A stretch of 64,000 bases of DNA, taken from Ruegeria atlantica. GTDB taxonomy: Bacteria; Pseudomonadota; Alphaproteobacteria; Rhodobacterales; Rhodobacteraceae. Shown here one piece after another: positions 1-8,245 of this stretch. The stretch is taken from the NCBI RefSeq assembly GCF_013032005.1, contig NZ_WQBE01000001.1:930001-994000 (forward strand), given 5' to 3'. Position 1 is the stretch's first letter; every line of letters begins with the position of its first letter. Both the position numbers and the translations under genes were made by a program. The notes below the pieces were generated by a model that saw only the letters and a list, made by a program, of their open reading frames with translations, had not been told where the DNA came from and searched no databases.

Positions 1-295
1 GGTCATGTGGCAGCTTCGAGAATTCTGCCGGAACGTTCGGCAAAGACGAGCCGCCAGTGCCCGCCATACGCAGGTTGAACCCGTCTTCCATGTCGCCGTG
101 CTGTACGTCGCCGGTTTGCGCCATGAAACCGTCGATCACGCGGTGAAAGGCCACGTTGTCATACTCACCACCACGCGCCAGTTCCTTCATCCGGGCACTG
201 TGCTGTGGGGCAACGTCCGGCAGCAGTTCGATGACGACATCGCCGTCTTTCAGTTCCATGATGATCGTGTTTTCGGGATCCTTGATCTCGGCCAT
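1..295 (-). CDS. Peptidyl-prolyl cis-trans isomerase, cyclophilin type (partial, C-terminus outside window)
   Basis: The reverse strand reads from an ATG at 295-293 to the window edge without a stop, so the C-terminal part lies outside. The visible 98 residues start MAEIKDPENTIIMELKDGDV and contain the cyclophilin core FHRVIDGFMAQTGD followed by a Gly-rich stretch, which form the proline-isomerase active site; in the family this catalyses cis-trans isomerisation of X-Pro bonds. No signal peptide is visible, so this copy is probably cytoplasmic. AGGAGG stands just upstream of the ATG. The gene is divergent from pgk, and 296-427 must hold both promoters. Family assignment is firm; the exact paralogue is not resolvable from the fragment. 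Confidence 0.93.
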   Translation of the reverse strand, partial: MAEIKDPENTIIMELKDGDVVIELLPDVAPQHSARMKELARGGEYDNVAFHRVIDGFMAQTGDVQHGDMEDGFNLRMAGTGGSSLPNVPAEFSKLPHD

Positions 296-427
296 GAGGC
301 CCTCCTGTCGTTTATCTTGCGCAAATACCTATGCGCCACGCGCGTGAATGCCAAGTGACGCATTGACCTGAAGGCAAAATGCAGGAAAAGAACCGCCTGA
401 ATCTGTTGTAACGGCAAGGATAGAGCG

Positions 428-1624
428 ATGGGCTGGAAAACTCTGAACGATATGGACCTGAACGGCAAACGCGTGCTGGTGCGCGTCGATATCAACGTGC
501 CGGTCGTTGACGGGGTTGTGACCGATGCGACCCGTATTCAGCGTATCGTCCCGACCGTTCGCGATATCCTCGCAGCCGGGGGCAAGCCCATCCTACTGGC
601 CCATTTCGGTCGCCCTGGTGGCGAGCGGCGCGAGAACCTGTCGCTCAAACAATTGATCCCCACGCTTGAAGCCGCCTTTGGCACCGAAGTTCTATTCGCC
701 GCAGATTGCGTCGGCACCGAGGCTGATCTGGCCTCCGAAGCCTTGAAGCCCGGTCAGGTGCTGCTGCTGGAGAACACCCGCTTTCACGCCGCTGAAACCA
801 AGAACGACGCCGATCTGGCCGCAGGCATGGCCAAGCTGGGCGATGTCTATTGCAACGACGCGTTTTCAGCCGCCCACCGCGCCCACAGCTCGACCGAGGC
901 CATCGCGCGGTTGCTGCCCGCCTGTGCCGGTCGCCTAATGCAGGCCGAGCTGGAAGCGCTGGAAGGCGCACTGGGTGCGCCCAAGCGCCCTGTGACAGCG
1001 GTTGTTGGTGGGGCAAAAGTATCAACCAAGCTAGAACTGCTGGGCAACTTGATCGACAAGGTTGATTACCTGGTGATCGGTGGCGGTATGGCGAATACGT
1101 TTTTGGTCGCTCAGGGAGTTAGCGTTGGCAAATCATTGGCGGAAACAGCGATGAAGGACACCGCAGCCGAGATCTTGACCAAGGCTGAAACCTCGGGCTG
1201 TAAGATCGTACTGCCTTCGGACGTTGTGGTCGCCGAGAAATTCGAGGCAAATGCCCCACATCAGGTGTTGCCAGCCGATCAATGCACCGAAGACGGAATG
1301 ATCCTGGACGCTGGTCCTGAAAGCGTAACGACCATTACGGACATATTTGGTCAGAGCCAGACCCTGATCTGGAACGGTCCGCTGGGCGCGTTCGAGATCG
1401 AACCCTTTGACACCGCCACCAACGCAGCGGCCCTAAAAGCGGCGGCGCTGACACGGTCGGGACAGCTGGTTTCGGTCGCTGGCGGCGGTGACACAGTCGC
1501 GGCGCTGAATGCATCCGGTGCGGCCAAGGATTTCTCGTATATCTCGACCGCTGGCGGCGCGTTCCTGGAATGGATGGAAGGTAAAACCCTGCCCGGCGTC
1601 GCCGCCTTGGAAGGTCAGGCGTAA
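428..1624 (+). CDS. pgk: Phosphoglycerate kinase
   Basis: Glycolytic and gluconeogenic kinase interconverting 1,3-bisphosphoglycerate plus ADP and 3-phosphoglycerate plus ATP, cytoplasmic. The 398 residues match the usual length of bacterial PGK. The N-terminal domain has the substrate-binding signature [11 protein letters not shown] (about 16-26) and the basic patch AHFGRPGG (about 58-65). The hinge and C-terminal nucleotide domain show [14 protein letters not shown] (about 191-204) and GGGDTVAAL near the end. AAGGAT lies 5 bases before the ATG. It is the first gene of a plus-strand stretch and is divergent from the cyclophilin gene. No oddities. Confidence 0.98.
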   Translation: MGWKTLNDMDLNGKRVLVRVDINVPVVDGVVTDATRIQRIVPTVRDILAAGGKPILLAHFGRPGGERRENLSLKQLIPTLEAAFGTEVLFAADCVGTEADLASEALKPGQVLLLENTRFHAAETKNDADLAAGMAKLGDVYCNDAFSAAHRAHSSTEAIARLLPACAGRLMQAELEALEGALGAPKRPVTAVVGGAKVSTKLELLGNLIDKVDYLVIGGGMANTFLVAQGVSVGKSLAETAMKDTAAEILTKAETSGCKIVLPSDVVVAEKFEANAPHQVLPADQCTEDGMILDAGPESVTTITDIFGQSQTLIWNGPLGAFEIEPFDTATNAAALKAAALTRSGQLVSVAGGGDTVAALNASGAAKDFSYISTAGGAFLEWMEGKTLPGVAALEGQA

Positions 1625-1688
1625 GGTCAAAATTGGTCGCATTTCGGGCCTCATGGTAGTCTCTCCTTGTTGAATCGGAGATTTTGTC

Positions 1689-2033
1689 ATGAGGTTCATA
1701 GTCTGTCTGGTCGCCATATTGATACCTGCCTACTCTGCGGCACAATCCAGCTGCGAAGGGCAAACGCAACTCGACGCCAATTTCTGCGCCAAGGAAAAGT
1801 GGGAAATCGCTGATCGCGAACTGAACCGTATCTGGGCTGAGGTCAAACCAATGGTCGACGCACGCGGAAACGGTCAGGCCCTATTGGACGAACAGCGCGC
1901 CTGGCTGAAAGCGCGCGACGCAGCCTGCGACCCGGAACTGGATAGTGACGGCAGCGCGGCGCCCATGTTCTATTGGGATTGCATGGAACAACAAACCCTG
2001 ACGCGCAATCAGATCTTAAAGTCTGCGCGCTGA
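1689..2033 (+). CDS. LprI-like (DUF1311) secreted protein
   Basis: 114 residues with an N-terminal signal peptide (MRFIVCLVAILIPAYSAAQS, cleavage likely after about residue 19) and then a short Cys-containing helical domain. The spacing of CEGQTQLDANFCAKE, the central W, LLDEQRAWLKARDAAC and the later CMEQQTLTR is typical of the lysozyme-inhibitor LprI / DUF1311 family, so a periplasmic location is expected. A GGAGA Shine-Dalgarno is 7 bases before the ATG. It stands 64 bases after pgk and could be read with it. The family includes lysozyme inhibitors, but many members are uncharacterised, so the inhibitor role is only a possibility here. Confidence 0.8.
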   Translation: MRFIVCLVAILIPAYSAAQSSCEGQTQLDANFCAKEKWEIADRELNRIWAEVKPMVDARGNGQALLDEQRAWLKARDAACDPELDSDGSAAPMFYWDCMEQQTLTRNQILKSAR

Positions 2034-2165
2034 GAAACTTAATCCGACCATTCGCGAAAAAGTGCGAATCAAGGGATTCACAAGCCGAATCACCTGTGAC
2101 ATAGTGCGAACAGATGCCCACAAAGGGCACGTTTTTGAGGCAGACTTCATACGGCGGTAAACAGA

Positions 2166-2465
2166 GTGTCCCGTTCCCATCGGCCCGGTTTGGGCGCAGT
2201 TGTGTTCTTCATGGTGGCTTTCATGCTGGGTGTGTATTTCACCTTCGCCGCCGTGCAGGGCGACTATGGCCTATTCAGACGGGTCGAGATTGCAGCGGAA
2301 CGGGACGCCCTGTCACAAGACCTGGCCAAGCTTAAGGCCGAGATCGCCGAGATGGATAACCTGACCCGCCGTTTGTCCGACACTTATTTGGACCTCGATC
2401 TGCTGGATCAGCAGGCCCGCTCGGTTCTTGGCATGATCCGTTCGGACGAAATTGTCATCCGCTAA
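2166..2465 (+). CDS. ftsB: Septum formation initiator FtsB/DivIC family
   Basis: 99 residues with the FtsB layout: a short cytoplasmic N-terminus (SRSHRPG), one membrane span at about residues 10-28 (VVFFMVAFMLGVYFTFAAV), a coiled coil at about 36-75 (ERDALSQDLAKLKAEIAEMDNL) and a conserved tail LDLLDQQARSVLGM. FtsB joins FtsL and FtsQ in the divisome at the periplasmic face. The start is GTG. In alphaproteobacteria a short ftsB-like gene commonly precedes the pyruvate dehydrogenase genes, as here with pdhA 166 bases downstream, which supports the call. Confidence 0.85.
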   Translation: MSRSHRPGLGAVVFFMVAFMLGVYFTFAAVQGDYGLFRRVEIAAERDALSQDLAKLKAEIAEMDNLTRRLSDTYLDLDLLDQQARSVLGMIRSDEIVIR

Positions 2466-2583
2466 GCCGGACCGACATTTTTCTTGGAAATCCAACTTTG
2501 CCCGAAGGTTCCCCCGGCCTGAAGCCGCGCGAAATGACGATGCGTCATATTTACTCTCGCCAGATTGCCGGAAATGCTTTATG

Positions 2584-2607
2584 AGATAGTTTAACGCTAA
2601 ACTATCT
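2584..2607. promoter_or_regulatory. Perfect palindrome upstream of pdhA (operator candidate)
   Basis: AGATAGTTTA, then ACGC, then TAAACTATCT: 10-base arms with no mismatch, 24 bases before the pdhA start codon. There is no T-run after it, so it does not look like a terminator. It could be an operator for a dimeric regulator of the pyruvate dehydrogenase operon, or a hairpin in the 5' leader. The regulator is unknown. Confidence 0.6.
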
Positions 2608-2631
2608 GTCCGGAAGGGGGAGATCGCCACG

Positions 2632-3621
2632 ATGGCTGCGCGAAAAACCACAAAGAAACCAAATGTTTCTGCGGAAGAGCTTAAAACCTACTACCGCGAA
2701 ATGCTTTTGATCCGCCGATTCGAAGAAAAAGCAGGTCAGCTTTACGGCATGGGCCTGATTGGCGGGTTCTGCCACCTGTATATCGGGCAAGAAGCTGTCG
2801 TTGTGGGCCTTGAGGCCGCAGCCAAGGAAGGTGACAAGCGCATCACCTCATATCGCGACCACGGCCACATGCTGGCATGTGGGATGGAGCCGGGTGGTGT
2901 GATGGCCGAACTGACCGGGCGCGAAGGCGGGTTGTCCAAAGGTAAGGGCGGCTCGATGCACATGTTCTCGAAAGAGAAGCACTTCTATGGCGGCCACGGT
3001 ATCGTTGGCGCGCAGGTGCCATTGGGTGCAGGTCTGGCTTTTGCCGACAAGTACAAGGGAAACGGTGGCGTGACCTTCACCTATTTCGGTGATGGCGCAG
3101 CGAACCAGGGTCAAGTCTATGAGACCTTCAACATGGCCGCGCTGTGGGAACTGCCGGTGGTGTTCGTGATCGAGAACAACCAGTACGCCATGGGCACCGC
3201 TCAGGCGCGTTCGACGTCTTCCGCTGACATCTACCACCGAGGTCAAGCCTTCGGGATACCGGGCGAAATGGTCGACGGCATGGATGTTCTAGCGGTTAAA
3301 GCCGCAGGTGAAAAAGCCGTCGCGCACTGCCGCGCAGGCAAAGGCCCATACATTCTGGAAATCAAGACCTATCGCTATCGCGGCCACTCGATGTCCGACC
3401 CGGCCAAGTACCGCACCCGCGAAGAGGTTCAGAAGGTTCGTGAACAAAGCGACCCGATCGAACATGTGCGCGAGCTGTTGCTGACCGGCAAACACGCGAC
3501 CGAGGAGGATCTGAAGGCGATCGACAAAGAGATCAAAGAGATCGTCAACCAGGCCGCCGAATTCTCGAAAGAAAGCCCCGAGCCGTCGCTGGATGAGCTC
3601 TGGACAGATATCTACGCCTGA
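2632..3621 (+). CDS. pdhA: Pyruvate dehydrogenase E1 component, alpha subunit
   Basis: Thiamine-diphosphate-dependent decarboxylase subunit of the pyruvate dehydrogenase complex, which makes acetyl-CoA from pyruvate. 329 residues, as usual for the alphaproteobacterial alpha subunit. The TPP/Mg motif runs from GDGAANQG (153-160) to ENN (181-183), and the phosphorylation-loop-like segment YRYRGHSMSDPAKYR is near residue 258. AAGGGGGAG lies before the ATG. It heads pdhA-pdhB-pdhC with 15- and 14-base gaps, a clear operon, and is preceded by a perfect palindrome that may be its operator. The E3 gene lpd is absent here and must be elsewhere. Confidence 0.97.
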   Translation: MAARKTTKKPNVSAEELKTYYREMLLIRRFEEKAGQLYGMGLIGGFCHLYIGQEAVVVGLEAAAKEGDKRITSYRDHGHMLACGMEPGGVMAELTGREGGLSKGKGGSMHMFSKEKHFYGGHGIVGAQVPLGAGLAFADKYKGNGGVTFTYFGDGAANQGQVYETFNMAALWELPVVFVIENNQYAMGTAQARSTSSADIYHRGQAFGIPGEMVDGMDVLAVKAAGEKAVAHCRAGKGPYILEIKTYRYRGHSMSDPAKYRTREEVQKVREQSDPIEHVRELLLTGKHATEEDLKAIDKEIKEIVNQAAEFSKESPEPSLDELWTDIYA

Positions 3622-3636
3622 GAGGACGATTAAGAC

Positions 3637-5007
3637 ATGGCAACCGAAATTCTCATGCCCGCACTCTCGCCCACGATGGAAGAGGGCACATTGGCCAAAT
3701 GGCTGGTCAAGGAAGGCGATACCGTTTCTTCCGGTGACATCATGGCCGAAATTGAAACCGACAAGGCGACAATGGAATTCGAAGCGGTCGATGAAGGCAT
3801 CGTCGGCAAGATCCTGATCGCGGAAGGCACCGAAGGGGTCAAGGTTAACACCCCAATCGCGGTTCTGGTCGAGGAAGGCGAAGACGCCTCGGCCCTGCCC
3901 GCGGCTGCGCCTGCAGCCACAGCGGTGGCCGAGGCCGCCCCAGCGGCGGTTGAGGCCCCTGCTCCATCCACGGCGCCGGCAGCACCAGTTGTTGATCTGT
4001 CACCCGATTGGCCTGCCGACGCCGAGATGAAATCTGAAACGGTCCGCGAAGCCCTGCGCGACGCCATGGCTGAAGAGATGCGCCGCGACGAAGATGTCTA
4101 CCTGATGGGCGAAGAGGTCGCCGAATATCAGGGCGCTTACAAGATTTCCCAAGGCTTGCTGGACGAATTCGGGTCCAAGCGCGTGATCGACACCCCAATC
4201 ACCGAGCATGGCTTCGCCGGTATCGCGGTTGGCTCTGCCTTTGGCGGGTTGAAACCGATTGTCGAGTTCATGACTTTCAACTTCGCCATGCAGGCGATGG
4301 ACCAGATCATCAACTCGGCCGCCAAGACGCTCTATATGTCCGGTGGTCAGATGGGCTGCCCCATCGTGTTCCGTGGCCCTAACGGTGCTGCTGCCCGCGT
4401 GGCCGCACAGCACTCTCAGGACTACGCCGCATGGTACATGCAGGTCCCCGGCCTGAAGGTAGTGATGCCCTATTCTGCAGCCGACGCCAAAGGCCTGCTG
4501 AAATCAGCGATCCGCGATCCCAACCCTGTGGTCTTCCTGGAAAACGAAATCCTCTATGGCCGCTCCTTCGATATGCCACAGGTCGATGACCTGGCCATCC
4601 CTTTGGGCAAAGCCCGTATCTGGCGCAAAGGCTCGGACGTGACCATCGTCAGCTTTGGCATCGGCATGCAGTTCGCGTTGGAAGCAGCCGACAAGCTGGC
4701 CGAGGAAGGCATCAACGCCGAAGTGATCGACTTGCGCACCATCCGCCCCATGGATACCGGCGCGATCATCAACTCAGTGATGAAAACCAACCGCCTGGTG
4801 ACCGTAGAAGAAGGCTGGCCGCAAGGTTCGGTCGGCAGCTACATCTCGTCCGTAGTGATGCAGGAGGCGTTCGACTACCTCGACGCGCCCATCATTAATT
4901 GCACCGGCAAGGATGTGCCAATGCCCTACGCCGCCAACCTTGAAAAGTTGGCTCTGATCACCACCGATGAGGTGATCGCCGCTGTCAAACAAGTGACTTA
5001 CCGGTAA
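3637..5007 (+). CDS. pdhB: Pyruvate dehydrogenase E1 component, beta subunit with N-terminal lipoyl domain
   Basis: 456 residues in three parts. A lipoyl domain spans about 1-80, with the modified lysine in [12 protein letters not shown]. An Ala/Pro-rich flexible linker spans about 85-130. The transketolase-type E1 beta region follows from about 135 to the end ([16 protein letters not shown], then [16 protein letters not shown]). A lipoyl domain on E1 beta is characteristic of alphaproteobacteria, where E1 carries swinging arms in addition to those of E2. The lipoyl domain is almost identical to that of pdhC (73 of 82 positions). It lies between pdhA and pdhC in one operon with a GAGAGGA Shine-Dalgarno region. 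Confidence 0.97.
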   Translation: MATEILMPALSPTMEEGTLAKWLVKEGDTVSSGDIMAEIETDKATMEFEAVDEGIVGKILIAEGTEGVKVNTPIAVLVEEGEDASALPAAAPAATAVAEAAPAAVEAPAPSTAPAAPVVDLSPDWPADAEMKSETVREALRDAMAEEMRRDEDVYLMGEEVAEYQGAYKISQGLLDEFGSKRVIDTPITEHGFAGIAVGSAFGGLKPIVEFMTFNFAMQAMDQIINSAAKTLYMSGGQMGCPIVFRGPNGAAARVAAQHSQDYAAWYMQVPGLKVVMPYSAADAKGLLKSAIRDPNPVVFLENEILYGRSFDMPQVDDLAIPLGKARIWRKGSDVTIVSFGIGMQFALEAADKLAEEGINAEVIDLRTIRPMDTGAIINSVMKTNRLVTVEEGWPQGSVGSYISSVVMQEAFDYLDAPIINCTGKDVPMPYAANLEKLALITTDEVIAAVKQVTYR

Positions 5008-5021
5008 GGAGCGACAGATAG

Positions 5022-6326
5022 ATGCCCACAGAAATTCTGATGCCCGCCCTGTCACCGACGATGGAAGAAGGCACGCTTGCTAAATGGCTGGTCAAGGAAG
5101 GCGATACCGTCTCGTCCGGTGACCTGCTGGCCGAGATCGAAACCGACAAGGCCACGATGGAGTTCGAAGCCGTCGACGAAGGCACCATCGGCAAGATCCT
5201 GATCCCCGAAGGCACCGAAGGGGTCAAGGTCAACACCGCCATCGCAGTTCTGCTGGAAGATGGCGAAAGCGCCGATGATATCGCGTCCACGCCCGTCGCC
5301 GAACCTGCGGCTGCCCCCGCAGCCGCCGCGGGCAACGAGGCCGCCGCGCAAGCGGTGTCCGAGGCGCCCGCCCCTGCCCCAGCTGCTCCGGCCAAGGCGG
5401 ATGGCGGTCGTATCTTTGCATCTCCGCTGGCCCGCCGGATTGCGGCACAAAAAGGTCTGGACCTGACGCAAATCGCAGGGTCCGGTCCGCATGGCCGTAT
5501 CGTCAAGGCAGATGTCGAAAGCGCCACGGCTGCTCCGGCCACTGCTGCCGCTTCGGCCCCTGCTACGGCACCCGCACCCGCTGCGGCACCGGCTGGTCCC
5601 TCGGCAGATGCCGTGGCCCGCATGTATGAAGGGCGAGAGTATGAAGAGGTCAAGCTGGACGGTATGCGCAAGACCATCGCCGCGCGCCTGTCCGAGGCCA
5701 AACAAACCATCCCGCATTTCTACTTGCGCCGCGACATCAAGCTCGACGCGCTGCTCAAGTTCCGCGGCCAGTTGAACAAACAGCTGGAAGGCCGAGGCAT
5801 AAAGCTGAGTGTAAACGACTTCATCATCAAGGCCGTCGCCAACGCCCTGCAGCAAGTACCGCAATGTAATGCCGTCTGGGCCGAAGACCGGGTTCTGCAA
5901 CTGAAACCTTCGGATGTGGCCGTTGCGGTTGCTATTGAGGGGGGCCTGTTCACTCCGGTCCTGCAGGATGCCGACACCAAATCCCTGTCGGCCCTGTCGA
6001 CCGAGATGAAAGACCTTGCGGGTCGCGCCCGTGAACGCAAACTGGCACCGCACGAGTATCAGGGCGGCACATTTGCCATCTCGAACCTGGGTATGTTCGG
6101 CATCGACAATTTCGACGCCATTGTGAACCCGCCTCACGCCGGCATTCTGGCTGTGGGCTCGGGCGTCAAGAAACCGGTTGTCGGCGGCGATGGCGAACTT
6201 ACCGTTGCCACAGTCATGTCGGTCACCATGTCGGTGGATCACCGGGTCATTGATGGCGCGTTGGGTGCGGAATTGCTGCAAGCCATCGTCGATAATCTTG
6301 AAAACCCCATGGTTATGCTGGCGTAA
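5022..6326 (+). CDS. pdhC: Dihydrolipoamide acetyltransferase, PDH E2
   Basis: 434-residue core of the pyruvate dehydrogenase complex; it transfers acetyl from lipoamide to CoA. A lipoyl domain spans about 1-82 (lysine in [10 protein letters not shown]) and is followed by an Ala/Pro linker. The peripheral-subunit-binding domain is at about 129-165 ([20 protein letters not shown]). A second Ala/Pro linker precedes the catalytic domain, which runs from about 205 to the end with the HxxxDG motif (H407, D411, in DHRVIDGA). AAGGAG precedes the ATG. It is the last PDH gene of the operon; no lpd follows, and I see no strong terminator after it. Confidence 0.97.
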   Translation: MPTEILMPALSPTMEEGTLAKWLVKEGDTVSSGDLLAEIETDKATMEFEAVDEGTIGKILIPEGTEGVKVNTAIAVLLEDGESADDIASTPVAEPAAAPAAAAGNEAAAQAVSEAPAPAPAAPAKADGGRIFASPLARRIAAQKGLDLTQIAGSGPHGRIVKADVESATAAPATAAASAPATAPAPAAAPAGPSADAVARMYEGREYEEVKLDGMRKTIAARLSEAKQTIPHFYLRRDIKLDALLKFRGQLNKQLEGRGIKLSVNDFIIKAVANALQQVPQCNAVWAEDRVLQLKPSDVAVAVAIEGGLFTPVLQDADTKSLSALSTEMKDLAGRARERKLAPHEYQGGTFAISNLGMFGIDNFDAIVNPPHAGILAVGSGVKKPVVGGDGELTVATVMSVTMSVDHRVIDGALGAELLQAIVDNLENPMVMLA

Positions 6327-6480
6327 AGCCTTTTGAACACAGGTCACGCCGGATCATTCCCTGGCGTGGCCTACCAAATCACTGCCATGTTGTGAGCAGT
6401 CGTGATCGCTGCGATAGTTGCTCAGACACACGCAACAGACCACCTTGATTGCATTGATAGTTCTGATGCAAAGGTGCCCC

Positions 6481-6720
6481 ATGACCCTCGTGAACTCGGC
6501 CAAGTGCTTTCTGGTGGTTTCATTGTTGGCGACGTCGCTGCCCGTTGCTGCGATCGCAAAACCCAACGGCTATCCGGGCGAGAACTCGACCTATAACCCG
6601 GATCCCGCCGAAGTCGCCAAGCGCAAAGCTGAGCGCGCCAAACGTATCGATGCGCGCAAAAAGCGCCGCGAGGAAAAGCGGCTCGAGCGGTTGAACAGAA
6701 AGAAAAACCGCTCGAACTAA
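6481..6720 (+). CDS. Small secreted protein with Lys/Arg-rich C-terminal half
   Basis: 79 residues from the ATG at 6481. The frame is open from 6418, but this start gives a clean signal peptide (MTLVNSAKCFLVVSLLATSL, cleavage probably after PVAAIA). The mature part begins KPNGYPGENSTYNPD, and its last 45 residues are almost entirely charged: AKRKAERAKRIDARKKRREE and more, a highly basic helix. I do not recognise a family. A basic secreted peptide could bind nucleic acid, lipid or cell wall, but this is only a guess. It stands downstream of pdhC and convergent with cysE, 7 bases from that gene's end. Confidence 0.65.
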   Translation: MTLVNSAKCFLVVSLLATSLPVAAIAKPNGYPGENSTYNPDPAEVAKRKAERAKRIDARKKRREEKRLERLNRKKNRSN

Positions 6721-6727
6721 GGTTGAA

Positions 6728-7537
6728 TTACTGGTCTTTGCCCAGCATATGATCCATCGAAATCGAGGGCTGGTCGCAACCGGCCTCTCCGACGATCTTT
6801 GCAGGAATACCTGCCACGGTCTTGCAGGCAGGAACTTCTTGCAGCACCACAGAACCCGCTGCGATGCGGCTGCAATGGCCGACTACGATGTTGCCCAGAA
6901 CCTTGGCCCCGGCCCCGATCAGCACGCCGTTACCAATGGTCGGGTGGCGCTGCTCTTCTTCCTTACCTGTGCCGCCCAGCGTTACGGAATGCAGCATCGA
7001 TACATTGTCACCAACAATAGCTGTTTCACCAATGACAATCGAATGGGCGTGGTCGATCATGATGCCTTTGCCGATTTTCGCAGCAGGGTGAATGTCGATC
7101 CCGAAAATCTCGGACGAGCGCATCTGGAAGAAATACGCTAGATCGTGGCGCCCTTTTTTCCACAGCCAATGCGCCACGCGATAAGCCTGCATCGCCTGGT
7201 AGCCTTTGAAATAAAGGATCGGCTGCAACAATCGGTGGCATGCCGGATCACGTTCATAGACTGCCATCAGGTCCGCACGGGCCGCTTCAAGCAGCGAAGC
7301 GTCATCCGCATAGGCTTCATCCACGATTTCACGCAGCACCATCATCGACATTTCGTTCGAACACAGCTTGGCCGACACCCGGTATGAGAGGGCTCGCTCA
7401 AGGCTTCGGTGGTGCAGGATGCAAGCGTGAACCAGACCACCCATCAATGGTTCGCTTTCGACCGCTGCATGAGCTTCGGTCGTGATACGATTCCAAACCG
7501 GGTCGACCGGAGTAACCTGACTGCGCTTTTCCAACAT
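6728..7537 (-). CDS. cysE: Serine O-acetyltransferase
   Basis: Cytoplasmic enzyme making O-acetylserine from serine and acetyl-CoA, the first step of cysteine synthesis. 269 residues: an N-terminal helical region of about 140 residues, then the left-handed beta-helix of hexapeptide repeats (from IDIHPAAKIGKGIMIDHAHS to about 250). The catalytic histidines are in IDHAHSIVIGE and LHSVTLGGTG, and the family tail VAGIPAKIVG follows. Length and domain order match CysE. It is monocistronic, divergent from the zinc-finger gene at 7622 and convergent with the small secreted protein. Confidence 0.97.
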   Translation of the reverse strand: MLEKRSQVTPVDPVWNRITTEAHAAVESEPLMGGLVHACILHHRSLERALSYRVSAKLCSNEMSMMVLREIVDEAYADDASLLEAARADLMAVYERDPACHRLLQPILYFKGYQAMQAYRVAHWLWKKGRHDLAYFFQMRSSEIFGIDIHPAAKIGKGIMIDHAHSIVIGETAIVGDNVSMLHSVTLGGTGKEEEQRHPTIGNGVLIGAGAKVLGNIVVGHCSRIAAGSVVLQEVPACKTVAGIPAKIVGEAGCDQPSISMDHMLGKDQ

Positions 7538-7621
7538 GGCTTTTGATCCTTTTCTGCGCCTAGAATGCCATTTAGTGGGAAAAACGCCAAACGCAAACCC
7601 GTGATCGGCAGAGTAACGAAA

Positions 7622-7960
7622 ATGAATGAAACTGATTTGGCAGGCTATGAAGCGAAAATTCAGGCAAGATTGGCTGAACTTTCAGAACATTCCGCGGCGG
7701 AAAAGCAGGCTCAGGCCATTGTTGAGCTTGATCAGCAGGCCGTCGGCCGCCTTAGCAGAATGGATGCCCTGCAGAATCAGGCGATGGCCAAGGCACAACA
7801 GGCCAATCGGGATATCGAAACGCACCGGTTACAAGCCGCCCTGGACCGCATACATGACGGAGAATTCGGGTATTGCGAAGATTGCGGCGATGAGATTCCT
7901 GGCGGTCGATTGAATCTGAACCTTGCCGCCACGAAATGCGTCAGTTGTGCGTCCGGCTGA
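7622..7960 (+). CDS. DksA/TraR-type C4 zinc-finger protein
   Basis: 112 residues from the ATG at 7622; the frame is open upstream to 7565 but the family N-terminus fits the later start. An N-terminal helical coiled-coil region (about 5-75) leads to the zinc finger C85-x2-C88 ... C106-x2-C109 (YCEDCG and CVSCA), the DksA/TraR arrangement. The sequence DGEFGYCEDCGDEIPGGRL is typical of short DksA-like proteins that act through the RNA polymerase secondary channel. The target and regulatory role are not shown by the sequence. Its last 20 bases overlap the convergent DUF7742-like gene at the end of the GTA cluster. Confidence 0.88.
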   Translation: MNETDLAGYEAKIQARLAELSEHSAAEKQAQAIVELDQQAVGRLSRMDALQNQAMAKAQQANRDIETHRLQAALDRIHDGEFGYCEDCGDEIPGGRLNLNLAATKCVSCASG

Positions 7961-8237
7961 TCTGAAACCGGATCAGATGCTGCAAAACCAGTTCGAAACA
8001 GCGACAATATTGCACATCATCAAATCCGGGTTCATCCGCCAGCCGCCTGTTTCGCGCGGCTGCCATCAAAGATCCATTCCCGAACAATGGATGAAGATTA
8101 CCCGTCTGGCCGACATATTGGTCGGCCAGCGCAGCTTCTTGGATGAGACGTGTACAAAGGCGGTCGCGATCCTGCGGCAGCGCGGCCAGCAAGGCCCGCG
8201 CCGCCGCCGCGACATCTCCATGTAGGATAGGGCGCAT
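7941..8237 (-). CDS. Small conserved protein (DUF7742-like) at the end of the GTA cluster
   Basis: 98 residues, 8 bases downstream of the stop of the largest GTA gene and on the same strand, so probably the last cistron of that operon. The first 60 residues (MRPILHGDVAAAARALLAAL ... HPLFGNGSLMAAARNR) match a short uncharacterised Rhodobacterales protein that I recall beside GTA clusters; the W/F-GNGSLMAAA segment is its hallmark. The C-terminal 25 residues are less typical and overlap the convergent zinc-finger gene. No signal peptide or membrane span. Function unknown; a role in GTA production is only suggested by position. Confidence 0.7.
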   Translation of the reverse strand: MRPILHGDVAAAARALLAALPQDRDRLCTRLIQEAALADQYVGQTGNLHPLFGNGSLMAAARNRRLADEPGFDDVQYCRCFELVLQHLIRFQISRTHN

Positions 8238-8245
8238 TCAGTGGA

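Noticed and set aside
5052..6347. 431-codon open frame on the minus strand opposite pdhC
   Set aside because: Antisense shadow of the E2 gene; His/Gly/Arg-rich low-quality protein and no credible start.
6327..6417. Terminator after pdhC from the GGTCACGCC / GGCGTGGCC repeat
   Set aside because: The loop is long and there is no T-run after it, so it is not a convincing intrinsic terminator.
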